DNA of 64,000 nt from Mycobacterium aquaticum (GCF_002086485.1 NZ_MVHF01000006.1:167652-231651); one strand, 5' to 3'; shown: positions 10,842 to 20,087, counted from the first letter of the stretch. The notes: a model not told the origin generated them from the letters alone. Made by a program: numbers and translations.

Positions 10842-11852
10842 ATGGCGACACCGCTGAGCAGCGGCGCGGTGCAACCGCAACCCGTGCTGGCACCGGTGAC
10901 GCCTGCCGCCGTGTTTCTGGTGGCGACCATCGACGTAGGCGGCGAGGCCGCCGTGCACGACGCGCTCGGGAACCTGTCCGGTTTGGTCCGCTCAGTCGGA
11001 TTCCGCGACCCGACAAAGCACTTGTCGATGGTCACCTCTATCGGATCTGCCGCGTGGGATCGATTGTTCGGCGGACCACGCCCAGCCGAATTGCATCCTT
11101 TCGTCGCACTCGACGGACCGCGCCACCACGCCCCCGCCACGCCGGGTGATCTGCTGTTCCACATCCGTGCGGAAAGTATGGACGTCTGCTTCGCGTTGGC
11201 CGGCCACGTCTACGATGCGATGTCCGAAGCGATCACGGTGGTCGACGAGGTCCACGGCTTCCGCTTCTTCGATAATCGGGATCTGCTCGGATTCGTCGAC
11301 GGCACCGAAAACCCCGGTGGTGCACTGGCAGTCAATTCGACCGCCATCGGCGACGAGGACCCCGACTTTCGCGGCGGCAGCTATGTGCATGTGCAGAAGT
11401 ATCTGCACGACATGGCGGGCTGGGATGCGTTGTCGGTGACAGAGCAGGAACGGGCGTTCGGGCGCACCAAGCTTGAGGACATCGAATTCCCCGACGCCGA
11501 CAAGCCGCGCAATTCGCACCTGGCGCTCAACGTCATCACCGACAACGACGGCACCGAGCTCAAGATCGTCCGGCACAACATGCCGTTCGGCGAGGTGGGG
11601 CGCAAGGAATCCGGTACGTACTACATCGCCTACGCCCGCACCCCGACGGTTACGGAACGCATGCTGCGCAACATGTTTCTGGGCGACCCACCCGGCAACA
11701 CCGACCGCATCCTGGACTTCTCCACAGCCGTCACCGGCAGTCTGTTCTTCACGCCCACAGTCGATTTCCTCGACGACCCACCTCCGCTGCCGAGGCACGC
11801 AACACCGGCGAGTGAACTGTCGATCGGAAACTTGAAAGGAACTCCGGGATGA
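10842..11852 (+). CDS. DyP-type heme peroxidase, encapsulin cargo
   Basis: Dye-decolourising peroxidase, 336 aa. It has the distal GFVDGTENP motif (Asp153), proximal heme ligand His226 (KPRNSHLALN) and Arg244 (KIVRHNMPFG). The last residues, ELSIGNLKGTPG, form an encapsulation peptide of the type that docks cargo inside family-1 encapsulins. ATG 10842 follows GAGGAGACGGCAG; the frame is open further upstream but has no ribosome site there. Its stop overlaps the encapsulin start (ATGA), so shell and cargo are made together. Confidence 0.97.
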   Translation: MATPLSSGAVQPQPVLAPVTPAAVFLVATIDVGGEAAVHDALGNLSGLVRSVGFRDPTKHLSMVTSIGSAAWDRLFGGPRPAELHPFVALDGPRHHAPATPGDLLFHIRAESMDVCFALAGHVYDAMSEAITVVDEVHGFRFFDNRDLLGFVDGTENPGGALAVNSTAIGDEDPDFRGGSYVHVQKYLHDMAGWDALSVTEQERAFGRTKLEDIEFPDADKPRNSHLALNVITDNDGTELKIVRHNMPFGEVGRKESGTYYIAYARTPTVTERMLRNMFLGDPPGNTDRILDFSTAVTGSLFFTPTVDFLDDPPPLPRHATPASELSIGNLKGTPG

Positions 11853-12646
11853 ACAACCTGTACCGCGACCTGGCTCCGGTCACCGACGTCGCCTGGGCCC
11901 AGATCGAACAGGAAGCCGCACGGACGTTCAAGCGCCACATCGCCGGACGGCGGGTGGTGGATGTGACCGGGCCCGGCGGCCCCTCGAGCGCCGCGGTGGG
12001 CACCGGGCACCTGCGTGACGTGGCGGCACCGGCCGACGGCGTGATCGCCGAACTGCGTGACAGTAAACCCCTTGTGCGACTGCGGGTTCCGTTCACCGTG
12101 ACCCGCGAGGACGTCGACGACGTCGAACGCGGAGCGCAGGACTCGAACTGGGATCCGGTGAAGGCCGCTGCCAAGAAACTCGCTTTCAGCGAGGACCGGG
12201 CGATTTTCGAGGGATACGCGGCAGCGTCTATCGAGGGCATCCGCAGTGCCAGCTCGAATCCTGCGCCGGCCCTGCCCGACGATGCGCTGGGCATCCCCGA
12301 TGTCATCTCCCAGGTGCTGTCAGAACTACGCCTGGCGGGCGTGGACGGACCGTACGCGGTGCTGCTGTCGGCGTCGGTGTACACCAAGGTCAGTGAGACC
12401 TCCGACCACGGCTATCCGATTCGCGAACACCTCAACCGACTGGTCGACGGCGAGATCATCTGGGCTCCGGCGATCGACGGCGCATTCGTATTGTCCACGC
12501 GCGGCGGCGATTTCGATCTACATCTGGGCACCGACGTGTCGATCGGATACCTCTGCCACGATGCCGACAACGTGCAGTTGTACCTGCAGGAGACCATGAC
12601 CTTCCAGTGCTACACCGCTGAGGCGTCGGTGGCGCTGACGCCGTAG
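11849..12646 (+). CDS. enc: Family-1 encapsulin shell protein (linocin M18/CFP29-like)
   Basis: HK97-fold shell protein of 265 aa that assembles a protein nanocompartment. It begins MNNLYRDLAPVTDVAWAQIE and carries EGYAAASIEGI, the E-loop and C-terminal A-domain text (MTFQCYTAEASVALTP) of the family. The 4-nt overlap with the DyP gene and the cargo peptide on DyP define the pair. The proposed role is oxidative-stress defence by enclosed peroxidase, as shown for M. tuberculosis and M. smegmatis homologues. Confidence 0.97.
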   Translation: MNNLYRDLAPVTDVAWAQIEQEAARTFKRHIAGRRVVDVTGPGGPSSAAVGTGHLRDVAAPADGVIAELRDSKPLVRLRVPFTVTREDVDDVERGAQDSNWDPVKAAAKKLAFSEDRAIFEGYAAASIEGIRSASSNPAPALPDDALGIPDVISQVLSELRLAGVDGPYAVLLSASVYTKVSETSDHGYPIREHLNRLVDGEIIWAPAIDGAFVLSTRGGDFDLHLGTDVSIGYLCHDADNVQLYLQETMTFQCYTAEASVALTP

Positions 12647-12647
12647 G

Positions 12648-13097
12648 TCAGCCGCGCAGCCGATCCGCGATCGCGGTACGGGGCAGTTCCGTCGGGCTCG
12701 GATGAGTGATGATGATCCGCTCGAAATCCGGACCGACGGCGTCGACGAACGTCAAACCGGTCTCGTCATCGGCGTGGACGTAGGTCGCGGGATCGTAGGC
12801 CTGCAAGCGCTGGGTGATGTGCTCAAGATCGGCCGCGCTGTCGGTGGACCACACCAGGTGCTGCACGCCGAGGACACCGATGCCGCGCTCCAGGAACGGC
12901 TCCTTGGCGTGCAGATAGATCTGGAAGCCCTTGGGCGTCAACAGCAATGCCATGTCCTCGGTGTGCACCGCGACCCGGCAGGAGAATATGGCGCGATAGA
13001 AGTCGACGGACCGGCTCAGATCGCTCACCCGTACGACGCACGATGAGACGGTCACGTTGATCTCGTTTCCCATGTTTTCAGTCTGACCGTCGCTCAC
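12648..13097 (-). CDS. VOC-superfamily (glyoxalase/dioxygenase-like) protein
   Basis: 149 aa with one betaalphabetabetabeta VOC module (VVRVSDLSRSVDFYRAIFSC near 20-40; GVQHLVWSTDS near 76). No specific substrate can be read. GTG 13097 gives MSDGQTENMGNEINV; ATG 13073 (MGNEINV) is as likely, and neither has a good ribosome site. It is divergent from the LysR gene with site D between them, and convergent with encapsulin, 1 bp apart. Confidence 0.8.
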   Translation of the reverse strand: MSDGQTENMGNEINVTVSSCVVRVSDLSRSVDFYRAIFSCRVAVHTEDMALLLTPKGFQIYLHAKEPFLERGIGVLGVQHLVWSTDSAADLEHITQRLQAYDPATYVHADDETGLTFVDAVGPDFERIIITHPSPTELPRTAIADRLRG

Positions 13098-13129
13098 CGC
13101 AAACGTCCAACGGGAAATTTCGACATGCC

Positions 13130-13148
13130 GATAAGTCTCGCCTATCAG
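13130..13148. promoter_or_regulatory. LysR-type palindrome, site D
   Basis: GATAAGTCTCGCCTATC is GATA-N9-TATC with T-N11-A spacing. On the minus strand it reads GATAGGCGAGACTTATC, sharing GATAGGCG with sites A and B. It is 18 bp upstream of the lysR ATG and 33 bp from the VOC GTG, the expected place for autoregulation. Confidence 0.65.
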
Positions 13149-13165
13149 CCGTGGTCTTATGGTTC

Positions 13166-14068
13166 ATGCTCTTTCGCCAGCTGGAATATTTCGTGGCGCT
13201 CGCTCGCGAGAAGCACTTCGCCCGTGCCGCCGCGGCGTGTTACGTGTCGCAGCCGGCACTGTCGGAGGCCATCCGAAAGCTGGAGAACGAGCTGAAGGTT
13301 CCGCTGGTGCGGCGCGGTAAGAGTTTTGACGGGCTGACGCCCGAGGGTGAACGGCTCGTACTGTGGGCGCGGCGCATTCTGGCCGACCACGATGCCCTCA
13401 TCCACGAAGTCACCGCGCTACAGACCGGCCTTACCGGCGAATTACGCCTCGGCGTCATCCCTGCCGCATCCAGTACGGTGGCGTTGCTCACCAACCCGTT
13501 CTGTCTCGAACATCCTTTGGTGCGAGTGCAATTGGAGAGCAGCTTGCGCTCCGCCGGCATCGTCGAGCGCATCATCCGCTTCGAACTCGACGCGGGCATC
13601 ATCTATCCGGACGGCCAGAACACCACCGACCTTCTCGTCACCCCGCTGTATCAGGAACGCCAGGTGCTCATTGCCAGCGGTGACCTGCTGACGAGCCAGC
13701 CCGACCCGACGACATGGGCCGATGTATCGGAACTGCCGCTGTGCCTGCTGAATACCGGCATGCGGGGGCGTCAGCTTCTCGACTCGGCGTTGGCCGCGCA
13801 CGGTCTCACACTGACGCCGCGGCTGGAGGCGGATTCGGTGGTGTCCCTGTTGGCACACGTCAGCACCGGCCAGTGGGCCAGCATCGTGCCCCAAACCTGG
13901 CTGCGGACCTTGCGCCCGCCCGCCGGAGTGCGGGTCGTGGCGCTGGACAACCCGTCGGTGACGGCGACGGTCGCGTTGGTCACCAGTGCTGCCGAGCCGG
14001 GTTCGGTGTTGGCACGCGCGCTCGTCAATATCGCGCAGAACGCGCGCATCGCCGTCGAACCTGGCTAG
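13166..14068 (+). CDS. LysR-family transcriptional regulator
   Basis: 300 aa. The N-terminal winged HTH (MLFRQLEYFVALAREKHFAR, then CYVSQPALSEAIRKLE) is followed by a periplasmic-binding-fold effector domain (about 90-290). The frame is open from GTG 13151, but ATG 13166 is the conventional LysR start, with no leader ribosome site (possibly leaderless). A palindrome of its own type lies just upstream. Similar palindromes precede hsp20-clp-fdh and the 48-aa gene, so it may be their regulator. Its 3' end overlaps the TetR gene tail-to-tail by 4 bp. Confidence 0.9.
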   Translation: MLFRQLEYFVALAREKHFARAAAACYVSQPALSEAIRKLENELKVPLVRRGKSFDGLTPEGERLVLWARRILADHDALIHEVTALQTGLTGELRLGVIPAASSTVALLTNPFCLEHPLVRVQLESSLRSAGIVERIIRFELDAGIIYPDGQNTTDLLVTPLYQERQVLIASGDLLTSQPDPTTWADVSELPLCLLNTGMRGRQLLDSALAAHGLTLTPRLEADSVVSLLAHVSTGQWASIVPQTWLRTLRPPAGVRVVALDNPSVTATVALVTSAAEPGSVLARALVNIAQNARIAVEPG

Positions 14069-14658
14069 CCCACGAGGCGAACCGACAGCAGAGCGCGCAC
14101 GGCCTGCGCCAGATCTTCTTCGAGCCACGAGGGCCACTGCGCATCGTCGGCATGCCGTCGCACCGCGGCATACGGGAGGTCGACGACCGCGCGCGTCATC
14201 GCATCCATCGTGCGGCCCTCGTCATTGCCGAACACCCCGCGGGCCAGCTCGCGCACGCGCTCGATCAACGGGGCATTCATGGTGGCGAGCCGGGTCTCGA
14301 AGTCCGCGTCGGGCTCGCCGTCGAGCAGGTCACTGGGCCGGATGGTGAGTAGCAGCCGGGCATCGTCGGGGGTGGCCCGGGCGAACTGGACCGCTGCGAC
14401 CGCCATCGCGACAGCCGTCTCCAACGGTGTCGGACCCGCTGCGGCCATCGCGCGGGACTGGAACCGCTCCAGCGCCCGGATCCAGGCCGCGGTCAGGATG
14501 CCGTTGCGGTTGCCGAACCGGTGATAGAGGGTGCCCGCCGGGGCGCCGCTGGCCCGGGCGATCGCCGCGACGCTCGCCGCGCGGGGTCCGTCGGCCAAGA
14601 CGAGCGTGCGGGTCGCGTCGAGAATTGCGTCGGTTTCATGCTTCCGCGGAGGTGCCAC
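14065..14658 (-). CDS. TetR-family transcriptional regulator
   Basis: 197 aa. TetR_N HTH at about 8-55 (ILDATRTLVLADGPRAASVA, then SGAPAGTLYHRFGNRNGIL); the C-terminal ligand domain is diverged. It is divergent from the SRPBCC gene across 21 bp, so it most likely represses that gene and itself. Confidence 0.92.
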   Translation of the reverse strand: MAPPRKHETDAILDATRTLVLADGPRAASVAAIARASGAPAGTLYHRFGNRNGILTAAWIRALERFQSRAMAAAGPTPLETAVAMAVAAVQFARATPDDARLLLTIRPSDLLDGEPDADFETRLATMNAPLIERVRELARGVFGNDEGRTMDAMTRAVVDLPYAAVRRHADDAQWPSWLEEDLAQAVRALLSVRLVG

Positions 14659-14676
14659 GATCTAGTATGGTCCTTC

Positions 14677-14698
14677 TATATGGAACGTTTACCCTATA
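14677..14698. promoter_or_regulatory. Possible TetR operator
   Basis: TATA-t-GG-N8-CC-c-TATA is a dyad lying across the start codon of the SRPBCC gene, next to the TetR start. Assignment to that regulator is inferred from position only. Confidence 0.3.
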
Positions 14699-15075
14699 TT
14701 GACGAGCATGCCACAACCATCGAGGCCGACGCGGCAACAACGTGGGAGGCGGTGCTGAAAGTGCTGTGCGGCGACCCGGCCGACCCGCACGCACCGCTCG
14801 GCTTCAGGATCGACGAGTGTCGCGCGAACGAGCGCCTCGTCCTCGCCGGTCGCCATCCGTTCGCGGTTTACGAATGGATCTTCGAACTGGATGCGCTGAC
14901 ACCGAACCGCACCCGGGTGCGATCACAGACCTGGGCGGCGTTCCCCCACCTCCACGGGAAGGTCTACCGCGCCCTGGTCATCGGATCCGGCGGGCACCGA
15001 ATCGTCGTGCGCTTGGCGCTCAAGCGCATCGCCGACGAGGCCCGCCGCCGCGGAGTTGGCGTCCGGCAATCCTGA
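14680..15075 (+). CDS. SRPBCC/polyketide-cyclase-like protein
   Basis: 131 aa with the START-like pattern: IDEHATTIEADAATTWEAV at the N-terminus, a beta-rich core and a C-terminal long helix (HRIVVRLALKRIADEARRR). It probably binds a hydrophobic ligand. ATG 14680 is chosen by the conserved N-terminus; it has CCTTC rather than a Shine-Dalgarno upstream, so it may be leaderless. It is controlled, by position, by the divergent TetR. Confidence 0.7.
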   Translation: MERLPYIDEHATTIEADAATTWEAVLKVLCGDPADPHAPLGFRIDECRANERLVLAGRHPFAVYEWIFELDALTPNRTRVRSQTWAAFPHLHGKVYRALVIGSGGHRIVVRLALKRIADEARRRGVGVRQS

Positions 15076-15094
15076 ATCGGCGGATCCGCCAGGG

Positions 15095-15943
15095 TCAGCC
15101 GAGGGTGACCAGGGTGACGGCGCCCGCGGCCATCGCCAGCCCGAACGCCTGTCCTTGGTGGATTCGCTCCCGCAACACCACCACCGCGAGCAGGACGGTG
15201 AACGCGGGATAAAGCGACGACAGCACCGACGAGATGGCGAGCAGTCCGGCGTGGGTGGCGAGCTGGAACAGCATGGTGGCGGCCGCGGTGGCCAGGCCGA
15301 CTGCCAGCGATACGGCGGCGTACTTGTCGCGGGGCAGCCAACTCTGCCGCAATACGCTCGCAATCACCGCGATGACCACGACCGACACCGCCAGGCTCAG
15401 CGCAGCGGGGAAGAGCCCGGAGCCCTCGGGCACCTGCCCAAGCGAGACGAACAGGAACCCGAAGCCGATACCGGCGACGATCCCGTCGAGCACGCCGGTT
15501 CCGCCCTTGGCGACATGCCCGCCCGCGACGTTCTCGTCGCCCTCACCCGTGGCGATCAGCCAGATCGCGGGCAGGGCGCACATGATGCCGAACCACGCCA
15601 GCGCGCTGGGTCGCTCCCCGATGACCACGCCGACCAGGACCGGCAGGGCGGCCGCGCCGACTGCCGACAACGGCGCCACCACGCTCATCCGCCCGTTGGC
15701 CAGGCCGCGGTACAGGAACCCGGTGCCGACGCCGGAACCGATGCCGGACAACGCACCCCACGCCAGCGCCGAGCTGCTCGGCGCGCCACCGAAGACCGTC
15801 GCCACCAGTGCCAGGACGACCGCACTGCTCAGCTGGACTGCAAACGCCACCCGCCAGACGGACGTCCGGCGGGACAGCACGCCGCCGAGGAAGTCGGAGA
15901 GCCCGTACATGCTCGCCGCGCCCAGCGCCAGAAGGATACCCAC
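15095..15943 (-). CDS. EamA/DMT-superfamily transporter
   Basis: 282 aa, ten predicted membrane helices in two EamA repeats (GILLALGAASMYGLSDFLGG at the start; SSVLSSLYPAFTVLLAVVVLRE in the second). GTG 15943 fits the family start; the frame extends to 16027, but the extra residues look non-coding. The substrate is not predictable. Its 3' end is 19 bp from the SRPBCC stop. Confidence 0.85.
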   Translation of the reverse strand: MGILLALGAASMYGLSDFLGGVLSRRTSVWRVAFAVQLSSAVVLALVATVFGGAPSSSALAWGALSGIGSGVGTGFLYRGLANGRMSVVAPLSAVGAAALPVLVGVVIGERPSALAWFGIMCALPAIWLIATGEGDENVAGGHVAKGGTGVLDGIVAGIGFGFLFVSLGQVPEGSGLFPAALSLAVSVVVIAVIASVLRQSWLPRDKYAAVSLAVGLATAAATMLFQLATHAGLLAISSVLSSLYPAFTVLLAVVVLRERIHQGQAFGLAMAAGAVTLVTLG

Positions 15944-16010
15944 GGCGGCCGAGGCTACCCGACCGGTCAGACGCGGGTGACGTGCGCCACAGCTTGCCCT
16001 GGGAAAGACC

Positions 16011-16028
16011 TGTGTGCCTGCGCACACA
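16011..16028. promoter_or_regulatory. CRP-like palindrome
   Basis: TGTGTGC-CTGC-GCACACA has perfect 7-bp arms and resembles the CRP pattern TGTGA-N6-TCACA. It is 71 bp upstream of the DUF1707 gene and 68 bp upstream of the DMT gene start. Confidence 0.45.
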
Positions 16029-16098
16029 TTGCATCTTGACGATGCCTAGATCGGCGTTCATCATTGAACTAGTCAGTGACAAGTTCAACGGAGGCGTC

Positions 16099-16536
16099 AT
16101 GTCTGTCATGCAGCAACCCACCCGCGCCGGCGACCGCGAGCGCGAGCAGACCGCCAACGACCTCGGGCAGGCCCTCACCCAGGGCTACCTGACAATGGCC
16201 GAATACGAGGACCGGCTGGCCACCACGTTTGCCTCCAACACCCACGGGGAGCTGCGGGAACTCGTGGCCGATCTCCCGCTGGCACGGCTGCGGCGCAACG
16301 ATCCCCGCCGTCGCGCCGCCCAGGTCCGGGCTGCGCGGCTCAGCGTCCGCATCCACGGCGGCGTCTACCTCGCGGTCTCGCTGCTGATGATCGGGATCTG
16401 GCTGGCAGTCGGGCTCGGCGGGGGTGGCTGGTACTTCTGGCCGGTCTGGCCAATCATGGGCTGGGGCATCGGCGTTGCGTCGCATGCCATCCCGATCTGG
16501 GCTCACGGCTCGATGAGGCCCGCCCGGATCGCATAA
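16099..16536 (+). CDS. DUF1707 and 2TM domain protein
   Basis: 145 aa. The N-terminal DUF1707 (about 5-60: RAGDREREQTANDLGQALTQ, YLTMAEYEDRLATTFASNTHGEL) is followed by two membrane helices (about 83-130, rich in Trp/Gly: GGGGWYFWPVWPIMGWG). CGGAGG precedes ATG 16099. Its 3' end overlaps the response-regulator gene on the other strand by 34 bp. Confidence 0.9.
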   Translation: MSVMQQPTRAGDREREQTANDLGQALTQGYLTMAEYEDRLATTFASNTHGELRELVADLPLARLRRNDPRRRAAQVRAARLSVRIHGGVYLAVSLLMIGIWLAVGLGGGGWYFWPVWPIMGWGIGVASHAIPIWAHGSMRPARIA

Positions 16537-17147
16537 CGGGTGAGCGCCAACCGATCCCGCAACCCGAGCTTGGCCAGGATGTTGGTGCGATGCCGGTCAA
16601 CGGTTTTGGCGCTGATGGTCAGTGTCGCGGCGATCTCGCGCGTCGAATAGCCCTCGGCGATGAGCTTGAGCACCTCCTCTTCGCGCGGCGTGAGGATGGT
16701 GTCCGGCAGCTCGCCCTGCCGGGCTCGGTGCAGATAGTCGCGGATCAGTGCGGTCACCGCCCCCGCGTACAGGAACGGCTCGCCGCGCATCGTCGCCCGG
16801 CACGCCTCCAGCAGATCGCGATCGGCGACCGACTTCAACACGTAGCCGGACGCCCCGGCCTTGAGCGCCTCGAAGAAATACTGCTCGTTGTCGTACATCG
16901 ACAGGATCAGGATGCGGACGTGCGGATGCGACCGGTTGATCTCGCGTGCCGCCTGCAGACCGGTCATCCGCGGCATGGCTATGTCGAGAATGGCCAGATC
17001 CACGGGCGTTTGGTCGAGCGCCGACACTGCCTCATACCCGTCGGCCGCTTCGGCCACCACCTGCAGATCGGGCTCGGCGTCGATGATCATGCGCAGGCCG
17101 CTGCGCACCAGCGCGTGGTCGTCGGCGAGCAGAATCCTGGCGGCCAT
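16503..17147 (-). CDS. NarL/FixJ-family response regulator
   Basis: 214 aa. The receiver domain has acidic DD near 9-10, phospho-Asp in LAILDIAMPRM (about 55) and Lys in SGYVLKSV (about 105). The C-terminal LuxR HTH (about 148-210: ILTPREEEVLKLIAEGYSTR) binds DNA. ATG 17147 overlaps the kinase stop (TGATG), so it is the partner of the kinase upstream. Confidence 0.95.
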   Translation of the reverse strand: MAARILLADDHALVRSGLRMIIDAEPDLQVVAEAADGYEAVSALDQTPVDLAILDIAMPRMTGLQAAREINRSHPHVRILILSMYDNEQYFFEALKAGASGYVLKSVADRDLLEACRATMRGEPFLYAGAVTALIRDYLHRARQGELPDTILTPREEEVLKLIAEGYSTREIAATLTISAKTVDRHRTNILAKLGLRDRLALTRYAIRAGLIEP

Positions 17148-18154
17148 CAGAGCGGGATCACCAGTCGCACCTCGGTGCCGCCGTCTTGCGGTGAGGTGAT
17201 GGTCAATTCGGCGTTCACGAGCAATGCCCGCTCACGCATGCCATTGATGCCCGCACCCTCGTCATCGACGCCACCGCGGCCGTCGTCGGCGATGCGCAGC
17301 GTCACATCGGTTGCGCCGGAATGCAGATCGAGCCACACCTTGCTCGCCCCGGAATGCCGTGCCACATTCGTCAGGCTCTCTTGCGCGATCCGGTAGCAGA
17401 CCAACTCCACGTCGGGGCGCAACCGATCTTCCTGCAGGGCAATGTGTTTGACCACGGCGATACCCGAAGCCTGACCGAAGTCGGTGCACAGCGCGTTGAG
17501 TGCGCTGTGCAGCCCGAGATCCTCCAACGCGTCGGGGCGCAGCCGTCGGGCGATCTCGCGGACCTCGTCGAGGCTGGCCCGCACGATCTCCTGCGCATCG
17601 GCGAGTTCATCCTGCATCGAGGCGGGCGCCCGATCGGCGACCCGCTTGAGCCGCAGCAGGGCGACCGTCAGGGTCTGGCCGATCTCGTCGTGCAACTCCC
17701 GGGCGATGCGTTGACGCTCGTTCTCCTGTGCGGCAAGGGCCGACGCGCTCGCCGTGGTCCGCTCGGTCTCCAACCTGTCCAGCATCGTGTTGAACGACGT
17801 GATCAGGTTCTCCAGATCGCTGTTACCGACGTGGTTCATCCGGTCGATGCGCTTGGGCGGATCGACTCGCCGCATTGACGCGGCGAGCCGATCCAGTGGG
17901 GCAAGACTCGATCGCAGCAACAGCGCGTTGGCGGTCAGGATCACCACCAAACCGATTAGCAGCACCGGAATCTCGGCGAGCTTGATGCGCGACGACACCG
18001 ACGCCGGCGATACCGCCAGGATCAGCGTGCCGAGCGTGAAGATCAGCCCGTTGATCAGAAACACCCGTCGGAACAGCGCCGTCGCCGGGGTGCGAGCCGG
18101 TTTCACCCCACCAGGGTGGCGTGCGACACCGAGGTTTGTCCATACAGGCACCAT
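17147..18154 (-). CDS. Sensor histidine kinase (HisKA_3, NarL-pair type)
   Basis: 335 aa. Two membrane helices (about 30-75) with almost no extracytoplasmic domain, a HAMP-like linker, the phospho-acceptor motif [16 protein letters not shown] (about 150-165) and an HATPase_c domain ([20 protein letters not shown]). The lack of a large outer domain suggests membrane or internal sensing. The start may be later, at a GTG near 18106. It is the first gene of a two-gene operon with the response regulator. Confidence 0.92.
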   Translation of the reverse strand: MVPVWTNLGVARHPGGVKPARTPATALFRRVFLINGLIFTLGTLILAVSPASVSSRIKLAEIPVLLIGLVVILTANALLLRSSLAPLDRLAASMRRVDPPKRIDRMNHVGNSDLENLITSFNTMLDRLETERTTASASALAAQENERQRIARELHDEIGQTLTVALLRLKRVADRAPASMQDELADAQEIVRASLDEVREIARRLRPDALEDLGLHSALNALCTDFGQASGIAVVKHIALQEDRLRPDVELVCYRIAQESLTNVARHSGASKVWLDLHSGATDVTLRIADDGRGGVDDEGAGINGMRERALLVNAELTITSPQDGGTEVRLVIPL

Positions 18155-18250
18155 CCCCCGCGGAATGGGTGTCAGACCCGATGGTCACTGGCCGGGCCCG
18201 CGCCCGAAACTGAGCGCAATCGACGCCCGGCGACTCGGAGAACGAGGACC

Positions 18251-18739
18251 ATGACCGTAGCGACCCACTGGAACGAAGACATGCAGGCACATGAAATCGC
18301 CGTCCACCCACCGACGGTCCGCATCGACGACCCGGTGTCCAAAGCTGTTCAGCTGATGGTGGTCAACCGGCTGCCCGGGCTGGTGGTGGTCGACGACTCG
18401 GGGCGGCCCGTCGCGGTGCTCCCCGGCACCCAGGTGCTACGCCTGGCGATACCCGAGTCCTACCAAGACGATCCGGCCCTGGTGCGCACGGTCGACGAGA
18501 TCCACGCCGACCTGTTCTGGCACAGGCCGGGCAAACTCACCGTCGGCGACTGCCTGCCGACTCCCGTGGCGAAACCGGCCACCGTGCCGCCCGACGCCAC
18601 GCTGCTGGAGATCGCGACCGTCATGGCGAACAAACGCAGCCCGCTGATCGCAGTCGTCGACAACACCGGCAGGCTCACCGGGGCGGTGACGCTCGAACGG
18701 CTGCTGACCAGTCTGGCGGTGGCCGGGCCCGGCGACTGA
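18251..18739 (+). CDS. Tandem CBS-domain protein
   Basis: 162 aa, two CBS modules (about 20-75 and 95-155; [14 protein letters not shown] and [13 protein letters not shown]). These usually bind adenine nucleotides. ATG 18251 follows GAACGAGGACC. It ends 7 bp before the transporter gene, so it probably regulates that transporter as a separate subunit. Confidence 0.88.
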   Translation: MTVATHWNEDMQAHEIAVHPPTVRIDDPVSKAVQLMVVNRLPGLVVVDDSGRPVAVLPGTQVLRLAIPESYQDDPALVRTVDEIHADLFWHRPGKLTVGDCLPTPVAKPATVPPDATLLEIATVMANKRSPLIAVVDNTGRLTGAVTLERLLTSLAVAGPGD

Positions 18740-18746
18740 TCCCCCG

Positions 18747-20063
18747 GTGCTCGCCGCGGAAGTTTCCCCCGTCGCTTCGCTCGCCCAGGTTTCAGCGCTG
18801 ACGATCTTCGTCACCGCCTTCTGGTTCATCGCCACCGAGCGGGCCGACAAGGTCAAGACCGTTCTGGTCGCGGCCGGTCTGATGGCGCTGCTCGGGCTCA
18901 TCCCCGGCGAACAGGTCTTCTATTCCGAACACGAAGGCATCGACTGGAACGTCATCTTCCTGCTGCTGGGGATGATGGTCATCGTCGGTGTCGTCAAGCA
19001 GACCGGGCTGTTCGATTTCCTCGCGATTTGGGCGGCAAAACGCTCGCGGGGCAAGCCTTTTCGACTCATGGTGATGCTGATGCTGATCACTGCGATCGCG
19101 TCGCCCGTGCTCGACAACGTCACCATCATCCTGCTGGTCGCGCCCGTCACACTGGTGATCTGCGACCGGTTGCGGATCTCCCCGCAGCCCTACCTGATCG
19201 CCGAGGTCCTGGCATCCAACATCGGCGGGGCCGCAACCCTGATCGGCGACCCACCCAACATCATCATCGGCAGCCGAGCGGGCTTGACGTTCAACGACTT
19301 TCTGGTGCACATGGCTCCCGCGGTGGCGATCATCTTCGCACTGTTCGTGGTGTTCACCCGGGTGTTGTTCCGAAAAGACCTGCGCGCCGAAGAGATTCAC
19401 ATCGACGAGGTCATGGCACTGCAGGAACGCCGGGCCATCAAGGACACCCGGCTACTCGTGCGTGCGCTGGTGGTGCTGAACCTGGTGATCCTCGGCTTCG
19501 CGCTGCATTCGGTGCTGCCCGTGGCACCGTCGGTCGTGGCACTGCTCGGCGCCGGGGTGATGTTGCTGGTCACCGATATCGACGTGGGCGAGATCCTGCC
19601 CGAGGTGGAGTGGCCGACGCTGGTGTTCTTCATGGGTTTGTTCGTGATGGTCGCCGGACTGGTGCACACCGGCGTGATCGGGAAGCTCGGCTCGGTGGCC
19701 GAGTCCGCGTTCGGCGACAACTGGTTCGGCGCGGCCACGGCCTTGTTGTTCGGCTCGGCGGTGGTCGGCGCGTTCGTGGACAACATCCCCTACACCGCGA
19801 CCATGACGCCCGTCGTCGAATCGATGGTCGCGCAGACCCCGGACGCAGGCACCGGCCAGGCGTTGTGGTGGGCCTTCGCGTTGGGCGCCTGCTTTTCCGG
19901 TAACGGCACAGCGATCGCGGCAAGCGCCAACGTGGTCGCGGTCGGCATCGCCCAGCGCGCGGGGCACGCGATCAGTTTCTGGCGATTCACGCGCTACGGC
20001 ATCGTGGTGACCCTGCTGAGCACGGTCCTGGCGTGGATCTATGTGTGGCTGCGCTATTTCTGA
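18747..20063 (+). CDS. ArsB/NhaD-type (SLC13-like) ion transporter
   Basis: 438 aa, about 11-12 membrane helices. Typical family motifs: SPVLDNVTIILLVAPV (about 112-127), SNIGGAATLIGDPPNIIIG (about 153-171) and, in the second half, FVDNIPYTATMTP. The family exports arsenite or Na+, or imports anions; the substrate is undecided. GTG start 18747. It pairs with the upstream CBS gene. Confidence 0.88.
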   Translation: MLAAEVSPVASLAQVSALTIFVTAFWFIATERADKVKTVLVAAGLMALLGLIPGEQVFYSEHEGIDWNVIFLLLGMMVIVGVVKQTGLFDFLAIWAAKRSRGKPFRLMVMLMLITAIASPVLDNVTIILLVAPVTLVICDRLRISPQPYLIAEVLASNIGGAATLIGDPPNIIIGSRAGLTFNDFLVHMAPAVAIIFALFVVFTRVLFRKDLRAEEIHIDEVMALQERRAIKDTRLLVRALVVLNLVILGFALHSVLPVAPSVVALLGAGVMLLVTDIDVGEILPEVEWPTLVFFMGLFVMVAGLVHTGVIGKLGSVAESAFGDNWFGAATALLFGSAVVGAFVDNIPYTATMTPVVESMVAQTPDAGTGQALWWAFALGACFSGNGTAIAASANVVAVGIAQRAGHAISFWRFTRYGIVVTLLSTVLAWIYVWLRYF

Positions 20064-20087
20064 GGTGTGGTGATGGTCGAGACGGTA

